Source: a virus
Direction: 5' to 3' (one strand)
IMG/VR virus record: IMGVR_UViG_3300047557_002984
Coordinates: 1 to 64,000 of that record
DNA: 64,000 bases
Shown here: piece by piece, positions 53,926-62,223 of the stretch
Layout: every line of letters begins with the position of its first letter
Position numbering within the stretch: position 1 is the first letter of the stretch
The notes under the pieces: generated by a model
Told to the model about the DNA's origin: nothing
Databases searched by the model: none
The model's input: the letters and a program-made list of their open reading frames with translations, nothing else
Position numbers and translations under genes: made by a program

Positions 53926-54237
53926 ATGAAACTTGAACTTCTCACCCCCGATGAACTCACGCCCGATGAGGTTGCATCGCTTAGCGAGCAAGGCGTTGGC
54001 ATGGATGACTGGGATTACCTAATCCTTGCGCCATTGGATGCCGTATCGGTTAGAACAACGCGACGCGATGACTGGAATTGGGAGACAGGGCGCGAAGAGT
54101 CGCGTGATGTAGAGGAAATCTGCCCCAATGAATACCTTCTTGAGCGTCTGCTTGTCGGCTGCTGCGCAAATGTTTGGTATCAGGCACGCTTGCGCAGCGA
54201 TGACAAGCGCGCCATAGGGGTGGCGTACCACGCTTGA
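53926..54237 (+). CDS. Small acidic protein, unknown function
   Basis: 103 residues. 'ELLTPDELTPDEVASLSEQG' acidic start, 'MDDWDYLILAPLDAVSVRTT' core, Cys pair in 'LVGCCANVWYQARL'. Not recognised. Confidence 0.65.
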   Translation: MKLELLTPDELTPDEVASLSEQGVGMDDWDYLILAPLDAVSVRTTRRDDWNWETGREESRDVEEICPNEYLLERLLVGCCANVWYQARLRSDDKRAIGVAYHA

Positions 54238-54283
54238 TTGAGCCGGGACAACCTGGGAGCATTTTTTAGATGGACGTTAAATT

Positions 54284-54502
54284 ATGGCCAACAAGTACAA
54301 GCACTTTTCCCACGCTGCCCAACGTGAGCGCCGGAAGTGGCAAGCTTGCTTGCGGAAGCGCGCATACGAGGAAGCCGCGCACCAATCCGGGCAGGTACAT
54401 TACCGGTGCTCGTACTGCGGCAAATGGCATCGCAGCGGACAACTGACCACGCTTATTGCAACAATCCGGCGTGCGCTAACCAGCGGGAGAAAATGGACAT
54501 GA
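54284..54502 (+). CDS. Small basic zinc-knuckle protein
   Basis: 72 residues. 'ERRKWQACLRKRAYEEAAHQ' and 'HYRCSYCGKWHRSGQL' resemble small phage proteins that carry a CxxC-x3-H site on a basic scaffold. Likely nucleic-acid binding. Confidence 0.65.
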   Translation: MANKYKHFSHAAQRERRKWQACLRKRAYEEAAHQSGQVHYRCSYCGKWHRSGQLTTLIATIRRALTSGRKWT

Positions 54503-54702
54503 ACCAGGATACACACCAAAACTTAGACGAATCCTTAGCGGCTGCCTGCAAAGAGTGGCTAAAAGGCTGTACGTGCGCGCCTGCGGATGCGCCGCAACAG
54601 TGCGCGGAGTGTACCAACGCGTTTCTGGAATCGCTGGTGCATCGCGCGCAACAATTAGGACTGCCTGTTGGAGAGAATGCAATCAATGGCACACCTCGCT
54701 AA
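54499..54702 (+). CDS. Small cysteine-containing protein
   Basis: 67 residues from ATG at 54499 (ATGA overlap). 'CKEWLKGCTCAPADAPQQC' and 'AECTNAFLESL' hold five cysteines. Unknown. Confidence 0.6.
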   Translation: MNQDTHQNLDESLAAACKEWLKGCTCAPADAPQQCAECTNAFLESLVHRAQQLGLPVGENAINGTPR

Positions 54703-55135
54703 GTACACATGCGAACGCTGCGGCGGAACCGGCCAGCAGGAAGCCGGGACGCCTTGCCCACTGGGTTGGGGATACTCTGATCGAGCGGGAACGTGCGACC
54801 GCTGCAAAGGGCTTAGAATACTGGGCAACGTCACGGTGGCGCAAGACGTGCCGCTGGTTGAGGAAATCAACTGGCTAGCGGAAGACGCGTTCTGCGCTGC
54901 CTATCGTATCGGCACGGCGGAAAAGTACCCTGAAATTTTCGCCACCAAAAACGATGACACGTTGATCTTGCGCGACAGCGCGGGCAAGCTGAGCAGTATC
55001 ACGTTTGCCTGCGCGAAAGGCTTAATTGCGGAAACGGCGCGGTACGGCGTGCGCGTGGTCGCATTCAAGCAGGTCGTTGACTTGCAGGAAGCGCGCCCCG
55101 TGTGGCGATGTCCGCAGGAAGGAGATAAGCAATGA
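54686..55135 (+). CDS. Protein with DnaJ-like zinc motif
   Basis: 149 residues from ATG at 54686 (upstream ATG 54677 and TTG 54668 possible). 'YTCERCGGTGQQEAG' and 'AGTCDRCKGLRILG' are CxxCxGxG-type knuckles; the C-terminal 100 residues are alpha/beta with 'AEKYPEIFATKNDDTLIL'. Function unknown. Confidence 0.65.
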   Translation: MAHLAKYTCERCGGTGQQEAGTPCPLGWGYSDRAGTCDRCKGLRILGNVTVAQDVPLVEEINWLAEDAFCAAYRIGTAEKYPEIFATKNDDTLILRDSAGKLSSITFACAKGLIAETARYGVRVVAFKQVVDLQEARPVWRCPQEGDKQ

Positions 55136-55368
55136 CACCACACAACCGCTTTATGCTGTACGTCCTCGGCTCTGCCCTTTGCGGAACCGTGGCAATTAGC
55201 ATCTGCCTGGAATCACCGGCAATGCTTTTCGGATTGTTGCTTGGCTGGGTATCGCTAAGCATCGCGTTGCGCCCGTACATTGCAGAGCAATTCCTTATTC
55301 AATCACGTCAAGCAAATGCTCAATCGTCTGATCCTCCGCCTCATCCGCCAACAGGCGCACCGCAATAA
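55132..55368 (+). CDS. Small two-pass membrane protein, last gene of the early operon
   Basis: 78 residues. Two hydrophobic helices ('MLYVLGSALCGTVAISICLE' and 'MLFGLLLGWVSLSIAL') and a Pro/Ser-rich tail. Its last 74 bp overlap the end of the convergent minus-strand gene. Confidence 0.65.
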   Translation: MTPHNRFMLYVLGSALCGTVAISICLESPAMLFGLLLGWVSLSIALRPYIAEQFLIQSRQANAQSSDPPPHPPTGAPQ

Positions 55369-55753
55369 ATAGCCGCTGCGCCTGCTCCCGAAAATACGCC
55401 ACCTGCTCATCGGTGCCGCCGGGGTGAAAGGTGTTGAATGCCTGCGCCGTAGCCGCGCCGATCCCGTGTACCAGCAAATGCAACAATTCGTGCCGGATCG
55501 TATCGCGCGTGTCCTCGGTTGCGCGCGTGGATTCCAGCAACCACATCTGCGCTTTGCGGTACTGCTGGCAAGGCGAAATCTGCGCCACGGTTTCCATCAC
55601 CCCGCCGTCATCGTTGGCTGACATCTGCGCAGCGCTGAGCGTGTCCACGGTGATTGTCCACAGGTCAAGCTTTAGCCGCTTGACTTCTTGCCGGATGAGT
55701 TTGCGCACGCTCTCAGGGATGGACGGGGCAAAACGCAACTTGGCACGCGGCAT
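55295..55753 (-). CDS. Possible metallopeptidase-like protein (HExxH)
   Basis: 152 residues. 'DTIRHELLHLLVHGIGAATA' contains HELLH, the zinc-binding HExxH motif, and a further His follows four residues later. Acidic C-terminus 'EDQTIEHLLDVIE'. SprT-like small phage proteins look similar, but no third ligand is certain. Convergent overlap of 74 bp with the membrane-protein gene. Confidence 0.65.
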   Translation of the reverse strand: MPRAKLRFAPSIPESVRKLIRQEVKRLKLDLWTITVDTLSAAQMSANDDGGVMETVAQISPCQQYRKAQMWLLESTRATEDTRDTIRHELLHLLVHGIGAATAQAFNTFHPGGTDEQVAYFREQAQRLFIAVRLLADEAEDQTIEHLLDVIE

Positions 55754-55759
55754 ATTTCC

Positions 55760-57169
55760 CTACCCTTCCACGACAATGGGCGCGGCAATCGTGGCACCGC
55801 GCGCAGCATCCAGCAATTGAAAGTTCTGTGTCGGCGTTTCCGGCGAAGCGCCGATTGATTGCGCGTATGCGTTGTAACCGATAAGTGATGAGTTGGCCTG
55901 GAAGCGATACCAGGGCGCAAACGGAAGCCGCGTGTGGTAGTGCCCAATGCTGTGCATATACACTCTGCGCTGCTGGTCAATGCGGGCGATATACTTCAAC
56001 AAGGGCACGGTCATCCCGCCAACGCCGCCCTTGTAATAGGTGTCATCACCGTGATGGAAGGCCAGCGGGTAGCCGTAGCAGTCCACGTAATTCAAGTAAC
56101 CATTAACGACGCGCATTTCGATCACATCATCGCCTTGATAGTGCGCCTCAAGCTCTTTGTAGAGCATCCATTCGTAGCTATTGCGGTAGCCGGTGGAAAT
56201 CCTGCGCTTCTTGGTGGTGCGCCCGTGATTGCCAAAAGATGTCGGCACGATGATGCGCTTAAACTCGCCATCCTCTTTGAGCATCTTCAGCCCGCCCATG
56301 ATCAGTTGCTTGGCAAGCAAGGATTCTTCCGTTGGGCTGAGATAGTTTGATTCTTCCAGTTCGTCGTGAATGTAGCCGGTGATCAGATCGCCACCTAGCC
56401 ACAAGATGAGCGTGTCAATTTGCACGTCCTGGCGCTCTTTGCGCACCAGTTTTAGCCCGTTTTGAAAGAATCGCTTGGCCCGCGCGGTGGCGATGTCGGG
56501 GTTGTATTCGTTCAGGTAGTTGATCGTGGACGGCTCTACGCGCTCGCCAACGTGCCAATCGGAAGCCTGCCAGATTGCCGTGGCCTGCCCACCGTTTACG
56601 CTTAAGTCGGCTTCGATTTTGACCGGGCTAACGGACTCTTGCACGGAGAGCAATGCGGATTGCCGCGCCTCGCTTTCCTCAAGCTGGCGCAGCGTTTCAT
56701 CGTACCGCCGCTTGGTTTCCTTTAACTGCGTTTCTAATTGAATCCGCTGCCGGTCGGTGGCCACCACATCGGCAACCGTTGGCTCTGGCGCGCTTTCCAG
56801 CCAGTAGCGCCCGCCATCTTCCCGCAATTGGCCGCTGCCGCGCAGTTCGTCTACGCGATCCAATGCCGCGCCGCGTGTGCAGCCCAGCACGGTGGCCAGT
56901 TCGTCCAGTGTGCGTGGTGTCTTGAGTGCGCTATGTAGCGCGTCTGTGGAAGGCGGTGCGAACGCGCTCGGCATCGTCGGCGCGGGCAGATCATCCGGGC
57001 GTGGCAGGCGCAAATACCGGCACACGCTGTCGCGGTGAACGCCAACGGCGCGTGCAATGGCTGACCGTGACGGCTTAGCATCCCCAGCGGCGACGCGCCG
57101 GTCGTGCTCAGCCCAGATCGCTTTGATTTTTTGCGGGGAAAGCGAAACCCCGACCTTATGAATGCTCAA
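55760..57169 (-). CDS. Winged-helix protein fused to calcineurin-like metallophosphoesterase
   Basis: 469 residues, TTG start with GGGAG upstream. Residues 1-60 hold a helix-turn-helix ('SRSAIARAVGVHRDSVCRYL'), residues ~75-125 a second winged-helix-like segment, residues ~135-175 a coiled coil. Residues ~195-440 are the phosphoesterase: 'ATAIWQASDWHVGE' (D-x-H), 'ILWLGGDLITGYIHDEL' (GD), 'VPTSFGNHGRTTKK' (GNH), 'LAFHHGDD' (H), 'HSIGHYHTRLPF' (GHxH). Mre11/SbcD-like nuclease or phosphodiesterase with DNA-binding front end. Confidence 0.85.
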   Translation of the reverse strand: MSIHKVGVSLSPQKIKAIWAEHDRRVAAGDAKPSRSAIARAVGVHRDSVCRYLRLPRPDDLPAPTMPSAFAPPSTDALHSALKTPRTLDELATVLGCTRGAALDRVDELRGSGQLREDGGRYWLESAPEPTVADVVATDRQRIQLETQLKETKRRYDETLRQLEESEARQSALLSVQESVSPVKIEADLSVNGGQATAIWQASDWHVGERVEPSTINYLNEYNPDIATARAKRFFQNGLKLVRKERQDVQIDTLILWLGGDLITGYIHDELEESNYLSPTEESLLAKQLIMGGLKMLKEDGEFKRIIVPTSFGNHGRTTKKRRISTGYRNSYEWMLYKELEAHYQGDDVIEMRVVNGYLNYVDCYGYPLAFHHGDDTYYKGGVGGMTVPLLKYIARIDQQRRVYMHSIGHYHTRLPFAPWYRFQANSSLIGYNAYAQSIGASPETPTQNFQLLDAARGATIAAPIVVEG

Positions 57170-57260
57170 ACTCCCAACCCTTCGGGCACCATTCCGATAG
57201 TGTTCGGCCTGTGAGGAATGCGCTGCTGGCGCGTTGCCAGCCCCAAGCCTGCGCGAGCTT

Positions 57261-57641
57261 CTATTTATTGCATGGATTTTCAGGCAACGCTTCCATTGCC
57301 TGATCCCAACTGTCCGCTTCTTTCATCCGGTGAATGATTGGGGTCTGAGGTTGCATTTGGCGTTTGTGACAGCACCATTTGGCAACGCCCCAAACCGGAT
57401 CGGTGGCGTGTGCGCGGTATATTGGCTCAATGTCTGCCATTCCAAACAGTTCGGCGTCAGCCAACCCCCAAGCAAAAATGTCGCTACAGAACACAAAGAG
57501 GCACACTTGATAGCCATCTCCTACGGGAACCGAATTGGCAAAGATTCTCCCGTCACGAAGAAGCACGGCTAATGCGATCTCTTCATCGAAAAACTCTTCT
57601 CCGTCCACCGTAGTTATAACTTGCGCGCTTAATTCATCCAT
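57261..57641 (-). CDS. Phage protein, unknown function
   Basis: 126 residues from ATG at 57641 (ATG 57647 also possible); no strong ribosome site. 'EEIALAVLLRDGRIFANSVP' and 'CLFVFCSDIFAWGLADAELF'. The 91-nt gap to the phosphoesterase holds a short hairpin only. Confidence 0.6.
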   Translation of the reverse strand: MDELSAQVITTVDGEEFFDEEIALAVLLRDGRIFANSVPVGDGYQVCLFVFCSDIFAWGLADAELFGMADIEPIYRAHATDPVWGVAKWCCHKRQMQPQTPIIHRMKEADSWDQAMEALPENPCNK

Positions 57642-57647
57642 AAACAA

Positions 57648-57698
57648 GAAAAACGCCCGCCGCCGTCCGACGCATCCCAGAATCAGCCAACGGCGGGC
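57648..57698 (-). terminator. Intrinsic terminator
   Basis: Minus strand 8-bp stem GCCCGCCG/CGGCGGGC with a long loop, followed by GTTTTTC. Placed after the small secreted protein gene at 57721. Confidence 0.7.
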
Positions 57699-57720
57699 CT
57701 GTTAGCGTGTCGGGTGAGGA

Positions 57721-57918
57721 TCACTCACCCCGTTGCCCTAAATTCGCCACCACAACACCCCTCACCGGCTGCCGTGGTGGTGCTTCAGTCAGTTGAGGTA
57801 AATCGTAAAAATCTTGACAGCATCGCAAGGTGACGGTCTGCGCGGAAATGACAACATCCGTCGCGTTCGCCACCACGGACGAACCGAGCAAGAGAAGTGT
57901 GAGAAGAAATGCTTTCAT
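57721..57918 (-). CDS. Small secreted protein
   Basis: 65 residues from ATG at 57918. Signal peptide 'MKAFLLTLLLLGSSVVANA' with an ANA-T cleavage site, then a mature part of about 46 residues with an adjacent Cys pair ('VTLRCCQDFYDL'). Downstream of the structured RNA at 57930. Unknown function. Confidence 0.65.
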   Translation of the reverse strand: MKAFLLTLLLLGSSVVANATDVVISAQTVTLRCCQDFYDLPQLTEAPPRQPVRGVVVANLGQRGE

Positions 57919-57929
57919 AGAAATTTGGC

Positions 57930-57992
57930 GACCGCCCGTAACGCGCACCGACCCCCGTCTTTGCGCGATTGCTGCCCTACAGCCGGGCGGTC
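57930..57992 (-). ncRNA. Candidate three-way-junction RNA leader
   Basis: Closing stem of 9 perfect pairs GACCGCCCG/CGGGCGGTC (57930-57938 with 57984-57992), inside it GCTG/CAGC (4 bp, 5-nt loop) and CGCGC/GCGCG (5 bp, 16-nt loop with a further GAC/GTC). It ends 11 nt before the start of the secreted-protein gene, a riboswitch- or thermometer-like place. No known class matches. Confidence 0.45.
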
Positions 57993-57998
57993 ATAGCG

Positions 57999-58394
57999 TT
58001 AGGGTTTGGTCGGCTTTTCCTGAGCTTCAAAATCCGCGTCCGCTTGCACGCTGGCAGCGGTCAATCGGTTTGCACGAAGACGCTCTTTTGCTGCCGTGGC
58101 AATATTATTCTCAAAGATCGCACCCAATTGTGCGCTGACAATGGCCAAGTCGTAGATAATTTCGCCTTTGGCGTTTTTCTTACAAGTGCCGTCAACTTCT
58201 TTTTCGCAAAGGTCAATACGTCCACGGCTTTCCACGTAAGGAGCAAGGTATGCAGCGAGTTTCCGATCTGCGGCTTGTTGCGTATCTGCCGCAAATCGCT
58301 GCGTAAAGCGAAAGGTTGCTGTTTGTTGTTGCGCCCCGATCAATGTCGAGGCGAGAACGAGAACGAGAATGGTCAAAAAGAAAAGTCGTTTCAT
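57999..58394 (-). CDS. Secreted protein, unknown function
   Basis: 131 residues, GAGGATTT before ATG. Signal peptide residues 1-21 ('RLFFLTILVLVLASTLIGA'), then a helical mature protein with two cysteines ('DLCEKEVDGTCKKNAKG'). Follows the fibre gene by 6 nt, so probably co-transcribed. Confidence 0.7.
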   Translation of the reverse strand: MKRLFFLTILVLVLASTLIGAQQQTATFRFTQRFAADTQQAADRKLAAYLAPYVESRGRIDLCEKEVDGTCKKNAKGEIIYDLAIVSAQLGAIFENNIATAAKERLRANRLTAASVQADADFEAQEKPTKP

Positions 58395-58400
58395 AAATCC

Positions 58401-61388
58401 TCAATTACAAAGATATACGCGCCAGCGCGTTGAAGTTGTGTCATAGCGAGCGATGGCACATTTGCCCGCCGTTAAAGTCAAATCAGCACCCGTGGACGTG
58501 GTAAACCGATTCGCGGCAGTACTGCTTGCGTTTTCGTTTTGCAAGACAATGTCGTTGCTTCCGACGTTCCAGATTTCCATGATCTGGCCATCTATGTTGC
58601 CCTGTGACATTCCCGTCACATTGCGCGACGCATCGCTTGACCATCGCTGAAACCAACCAGTACCAGGAGCATAGTTGTTTCGATCAGCAGTAATCTGCGC
58701 AGGAGTACGCGCAGGGGTAGAGAACGTAGCAGGCGTGGTGCCTGAACCATTTCCCGCAAGTTGCAGAATGTTCACACCGCCACGCCGCAGCCAGTTGTCT
58801 TGGGAAAGATTGTCAATTCCTAGCTGGCTCAAACTGAAACCGTTTGAATTGACTATGCCGCGTTGCGTGCCGCTAGTAACAATGCCCAAGACTCCCGCGC
58901 CTATTGAGTAAATGCCGTCAGTTGCGGAACCAATTGCTAACGCAGGAGCGCCTGCGGCTCCCGCTTGCGTGATAAAGACCTGCCCGGCAGTACCAGTACC
59001 GATTCCCGCGCCGCCCGTTAGAACAATATTGCCGCCATTCGCATTTCCGCTTGTATTTCGCGCGGCTGCCCCACTGGTGATCGTAATGGCCCCGCCTGCG
59101 GCTGCACCTGTATTACTACCAGCCGTGGCGGCGCTTGCTGTAAGGTTGAACGGCGTTCCGGCTGTCGCGTTTGTAGCAGCAGCAGGAGCATTTGCGGTCA
59201 AACTGACAGCGTTTCCAGCAGTGTTGTTAGCAATGGTGATGTACTGCGTCGCGCTCGTTGTCGGCGAAAAGGCAAGCATTGGGTTGCCGTTTGCGTCGTC
59301 TAACTCCGTGGTGATGCGCGGTGATGTGGCGCGCAAATTACCTGATCCAGCGGTGACATTCGTACCATCAGATGTAAAGCCGGAAATTTCGCCATAGACG
59401 CCCGCGTTATTGTAAGGGATACGGGTATTGGTGCCGCTGGTAATCGTTGTGGTGCCCACGGTGATGCCGCCACCGCCACCACCGCAGCCCGTGCAACTGG
59501 TCACGGTCAGCGCGCCCGCCACGTCCAGCTTGGCAACCGTTGTGCCCGCCGCATTCTGAAAATCAAAGTAATTGCCGGTGGGTGATGTATCCGTATTCCG
59601 CTTGATCAACAGGCCCGTGATGTTGTTCGCGCCCAGCGTGGCCGAAATCTGCCCGCCGCTGGTTGGTGCCGCTACACCAAGGCCGAGATTACCAAACCGC
59701 GTGTTGCTCGTGGTGGCGATGTCCTGCGGCAAGCTCAATGTGACCGCGCCAGTGGCTGCGCTGGCCGTGACCTGGTTCGCGGTGCCCGTGATCGAATTGA
59801 CCACGTTCGTTAAACTCGCTCCGCTCCCCGTGGGCGCAAGGTAATCCGTGCCTGCTACCGCCGATGAGAATCCGCCGCTCCCGTTGCCCTTCAGGATTGC
59901 GCTGCCGGAAGTCGCGGGCGCATAATCCGTGCCGCTCACAGCCGCGCTCACGGTGCCGCTACCGTTGGCTTTCAGGATGCCGTTGACCGTACCCGCGCCG
60001 CCATAGCTTGAACCAATCACCGCGCCATTCCATGTGCCCGTGGTGATCGTGCCCAGCGTCGTGATTGTGTTTTGGCCTGTGTAGGTGCTGGCAATCGTGA
60101 GCGTTGGATTGCCGCTTACGCCATCGCCATTCGTGACCGTGATCTTATCTGTCGTGCCCGTGATGGTGCGCGCCGCGCCTGTGCCCGCGCCTGTGCGCGC
60201 CCAAAGGCCGCTTGTCGAGTTCCCAGCGAGCGCGGTCAGATCGGAATCCAGGTCTTGCTTGTTGCCAAGCTGCGTCTGGATGGCCGACGTGACGCCTGAC
60301 ACATAGCCCAATTCAGTGGACGTGACCGAGGACGCCGTAAGCACGCCTGACGCATCTGTAACCGCCGCGCGTGACGCCGTGAGCGCCGCCAGCTTGGAAA
60401 GCGCAATCGCCGCAGATGCGGATAGCTCGGTATTCGTAATGCCGGACAGGCGCGCCAGTGGGAGCGTGCCGCTGCTCAGGTCTGACGCGCTGCGTGTGGT
60501 AATGTCCCCAAGGCTGGATGTCGTCTTATCAATCTGCGCCCAAGTGTAATCATTCGTGGCCGCAACGACTGCGCCGGTTCGCCCGAATACGGACGAAACC
60601 GCACCCCCACCGCCGCCCGTGCCGTTCGCCTTGGCCGTCACGCGCCCATAGGCATCAATCGTCAAATCGCAATTCGTACAGGTTCCCGCGCTCACGCCGG
60701 ATGTCGCCAAATCTAACGCGCCGCTGGCAAAGTCGAACCGCGCGGAGGGCGTAATGTTTTCCGGTGCGCCCGTGCTAGCCGTGGTGCGCCCTAAGAGCAC
60801 GCCAGAGCTAAGCGTCAGCCCGCTGGTCGTGATCGCGCCCGGCGCAACGTAATCCGTCCCCGCAGATGCTGTGGCCGGTGTGGATGTGCCGCTGCTAACC
60901 GTGTGCTTGAGCAGGCCGCTGGTCAGTGAGCCCAGGCTGAACTCCGCGCTCAGGCCAGATTCCGCCGTGCGCGTGATGAAGGTGGCGCTCGATGGCGCGT
61001 ACCCGGTCGCGGTCAGCGTGCGCAGTGCGTCCGCCTCGCTTAGTAATTCGTGCAGATTGGCCGTGCTGCTGGCGGGAATGTAGAGGCGAATGCCGGAGCG
61101 GAAATCGTACCGCCCCAGGATCATATTAGCCCGGATTGTAGTGATAGATCGCTGCGGTACGGTGAAAGAAACAGCACCCGTGCTAGCGTCAGATGTTACC
61201 GTCTGAGCTACTGTCTGAATAACTGCGCCATCAACTTCAACTTGCACAATCTGAAGCGTGCAAGAGGTGCAAGGCACGTTCGTGGTTTTCAGGAGAACGC
61301 CTGACACTGTGCAGGAGCTAACCGTTTGTGCGCGAGCGGATAAGGTGAGCAGCGCGAAAAGCGCGAGTAGAAAAGAAAGGCGACGCAT
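58401..61388 (-). CDS. Large fibre / receptor-binding-type protein with a signal peptide
   Basis: 995 residues from ATG at 61388. Residues 1-20 are a signal peptide ('RRLSFLLALFALLTLSARA', then QT). The rest is Ala/Gly/Ser/Thr-rich and beta-structured with tail-fibre style repeats: 'DYTWAQIDKTTSSLGDITTR', 'SDLSSGTLPLARLSGITNTE', 'TGTDYAPATSGSAILKGNGS', 'GGAGIGTGTAGQVFITQAG', and a globular end ('FTTSTGADLTLTAGKCAIAR'). Phage fibres usually lack signal peptides, so either the annotation of the start or the biology is unusual. First gene of a three-gene secreted unit. Confidence 0.82.
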   Translation of the reverse strand: MRRLSFLLALFALLTLSARAQTVSSCTVSGVLLKTTNVPCTSCTLQIVQVEVDGAVIQTVAQTVTSDASTGAVSFTVPQRSITTIRANMILGRYDFRSGIRLYIPASSTANLHELLSEADALRTLTATGYAPSSATFITRTAESGLSAEFSLGSLTSGLLKHTVSSGTSTPATASAGTDYVAPGAITTSGLTLSSGVLLGRTTASTGAPENITPSARFDFASGALDLATSGVSAGTCTNCDLTIDAYGRVTAKANGTGGGGGAVSSVFGRTGAVVAATNDYTWAQIDKTTSSLGDITTRSASDLSSGTLPLARLSGITNTELSASAAIALSKLAALTASRAAVTDASGVLTASSVTSTELGYVSGVTSAIQTQLGNKQDLDSDLTALAGNSTSGLWARTGAGTGAARTITGTTDKITVTNGDGVSGNPTLTIASTYTGQNTITTLGTITTGTWNGAVIGSSYGGAGTVNGILKANGSGTVSAAVSGTDYAPATSGSAILKGNGSGGFSSAVAGTDYLAPTGSGASLTNVVNSITGTANQVTASAATGAVTLSLPQDIATTSNTRFGNLGLGVAAPTSGGQISATLGANNITGLLIKRNTDTSPTGNYFDFQNAAGTTVAKLDVAGALTVTSCTGCGGGGGGITVGTTTITSGTNTRIPYNNAGVYGEISGFTSDGTNVTAGSGNLRATSPRITTELDDANGNPMLAFSPTTSATQYITIANNTAGNAVSLTANAPAAATNATAGTPFNLTASAATAGSNTGAAAGGAITITSGAAARNTSGNANGGNIVLTGGAGIGTGTAGQVFITQAGAAGAPALAIGSATDGIYSIGAGVLGIVTSGTQRGIVNSNGFSLSQLGIDNLSQDNWLRRGGVNILQLAGNGSGTTPATFSTPARTPAQITADRNNYAPGTGWFQRWSSDASRNVTGMSQGNIDGQIMEIWNVGSNDIVLQNENASSTAANRFTTSTGADLTLTAGKCAIARYDTTSTRWRVYLCN

Positions 61389-61445
61389 CCCGGAATCCTC
61401 GAAATTCCAGGATGAACGCTGTGGCTCAGCGTGCGGAGTATAACA

Positions 61446-61470
61446 AAAAATCACAGGAATGGTGATTTTT
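61446..61470. promoter_or_regulatory. Operator dyad AAAAATCAC-N7-GTGATTTTT
   Basis: Perfect 9-bp inverted repeat (61446-61454 with 61462-61470). It covers the region of the leftward extended -10 (TG-T-TATACT near 61436-61441) of the fibre unit and lies 3 nt upstream of the -35 of the rightward promoter. A near-identical dyad precedes the promoter at 45512. Confidence 0.75.
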
Positions 61471-61473
61471 CTC

Positions 61474-61551
61474 TTGCGGAACTAGGCGCGCTTGCGGTAC
61501 TATGCGCTTGTCAGTTGGCAAGCACGCCAGCGACGAACCGGAGGAAAAGTA
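61474..61551 (+). promoter_or_regulatory. Promoter/leader cassette, copy 4
   Basis: TTGCGG (61474-61479), 18-nt spacer, TACTAT (61498-61503). The leader GTCAGTTGGC...GCCAGCGACGAACC is close to copy 1 (GTCGGTTGGC...GCCAACGACGAACC), while the upstream operator is of the other family. Confidence 0.7.
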
Positions 61552-61830
61552 ATGGCCAGCTTTTGCACTTACTGTCAAAAAGATTTCACCGAAGGCGAGA
61601 AACCTGTGCGCGCCAATCGGGGCGCACTAGGAAAATGGGCGCACGCTGGTTGTAAGCCTGTCAGCGGCAGTCATACGGCGGCTGGTTGGCGCGTCGCAGT
61701 CAGCGAATCCACAAACCGCAACGTTCCCGTCGGTCTCACCAAGCAGTTCGTGAATGAGTGCAAAGCGCGCGCGTATGCGGCTGGCCTTGAAGCCTTTGGC
61801 GGTGTTACATGTACCGTCTCGGAAATTTAA
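61552..61830 (+). CDS. Small zinc-binding protein behind promoter cassette 4
   Basis: 92 residues, CGGAGGAAAAGTA before ATG. 'SFCTYCQKDFTEGEKPVRAN' with CxxC, 'KWAHAGCKPVSGSHTA' with His and Cys. Second half is alpha/beta. First gene of the right-hand early operon. Confidence 0.7.
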   Translation: MASFCTYCQKDFTEGEKPVRANRGALGKWAHAGCKPVSGSHTAAGWRVAVSESTNRNVPVGLTKQFVNECKARAYAAGLEAFGGVTCTVSEI

Positions 61831-61838
61831 TCACCCCC

Positions 61839-61858
61839 CGCGAGCCTGCCCCGCTCGC
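61839..61858 (+). repeat. 20-bp intercistronic repeat, copy 2 of 2
   Basis: Identical to 21121-21140; hairpin between first and second gene of the cassette-driven operon. Confidence 0.8.
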
Positions 61859-61873
61859 TCACAGGAGCACGAC

Positions 61874-62212
61874 ATGACCAACAAGCAACTGAAAGACATC
61901 ATTGAAATGACGAGCTACGAAACCCGCTCCTACAGCGGGCGCGGCATGTATGGCAAAGAATGCCTCGCCTTCACTGCCGACGCTGGGACATCGAGCTTCG
62001 TCGTCGCGGCGGATTTGATGGAAGCGGCACTTTACGCGGGCGAAGATTTCATTGAGTCAGTTTTGGCAGCAATGCGGGGCATCCGAACGGACAGCCTGGG
62101 ACGTGGCACGGTGTTCTACTTTCCAGGCGTGCCCGCTGACGGGCTTCGCTTTGAGGAAGCGGAAGACGAAGGCGACGCACCGGGCGAAGGCAACCCGGCA
62201 CAGTGGCGGTAA
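61874..62212 (+). CDS. Phage protein, unknown function
   Basis: 112 residues, CAGGAGCACGAC before ATG. 'LKDIIEMTSYETRSYSGRGM', 'GTSSFVVAADLMEAALYAGE', acidic end. Not recognised. Confidence 0.65.
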   Translation: MTNKQLKDIIEMTSYETRSYSGRGMYGKECLAFTADAGTSSFVVAADLMEAALYAGEDFIESVLAAMRGIRTDSLGRGTVFYFPGVPADGLRFEEAEDEGDAPGEGNPAQWR

Positions 62213-62223
62213 GGAGGGGCGCT

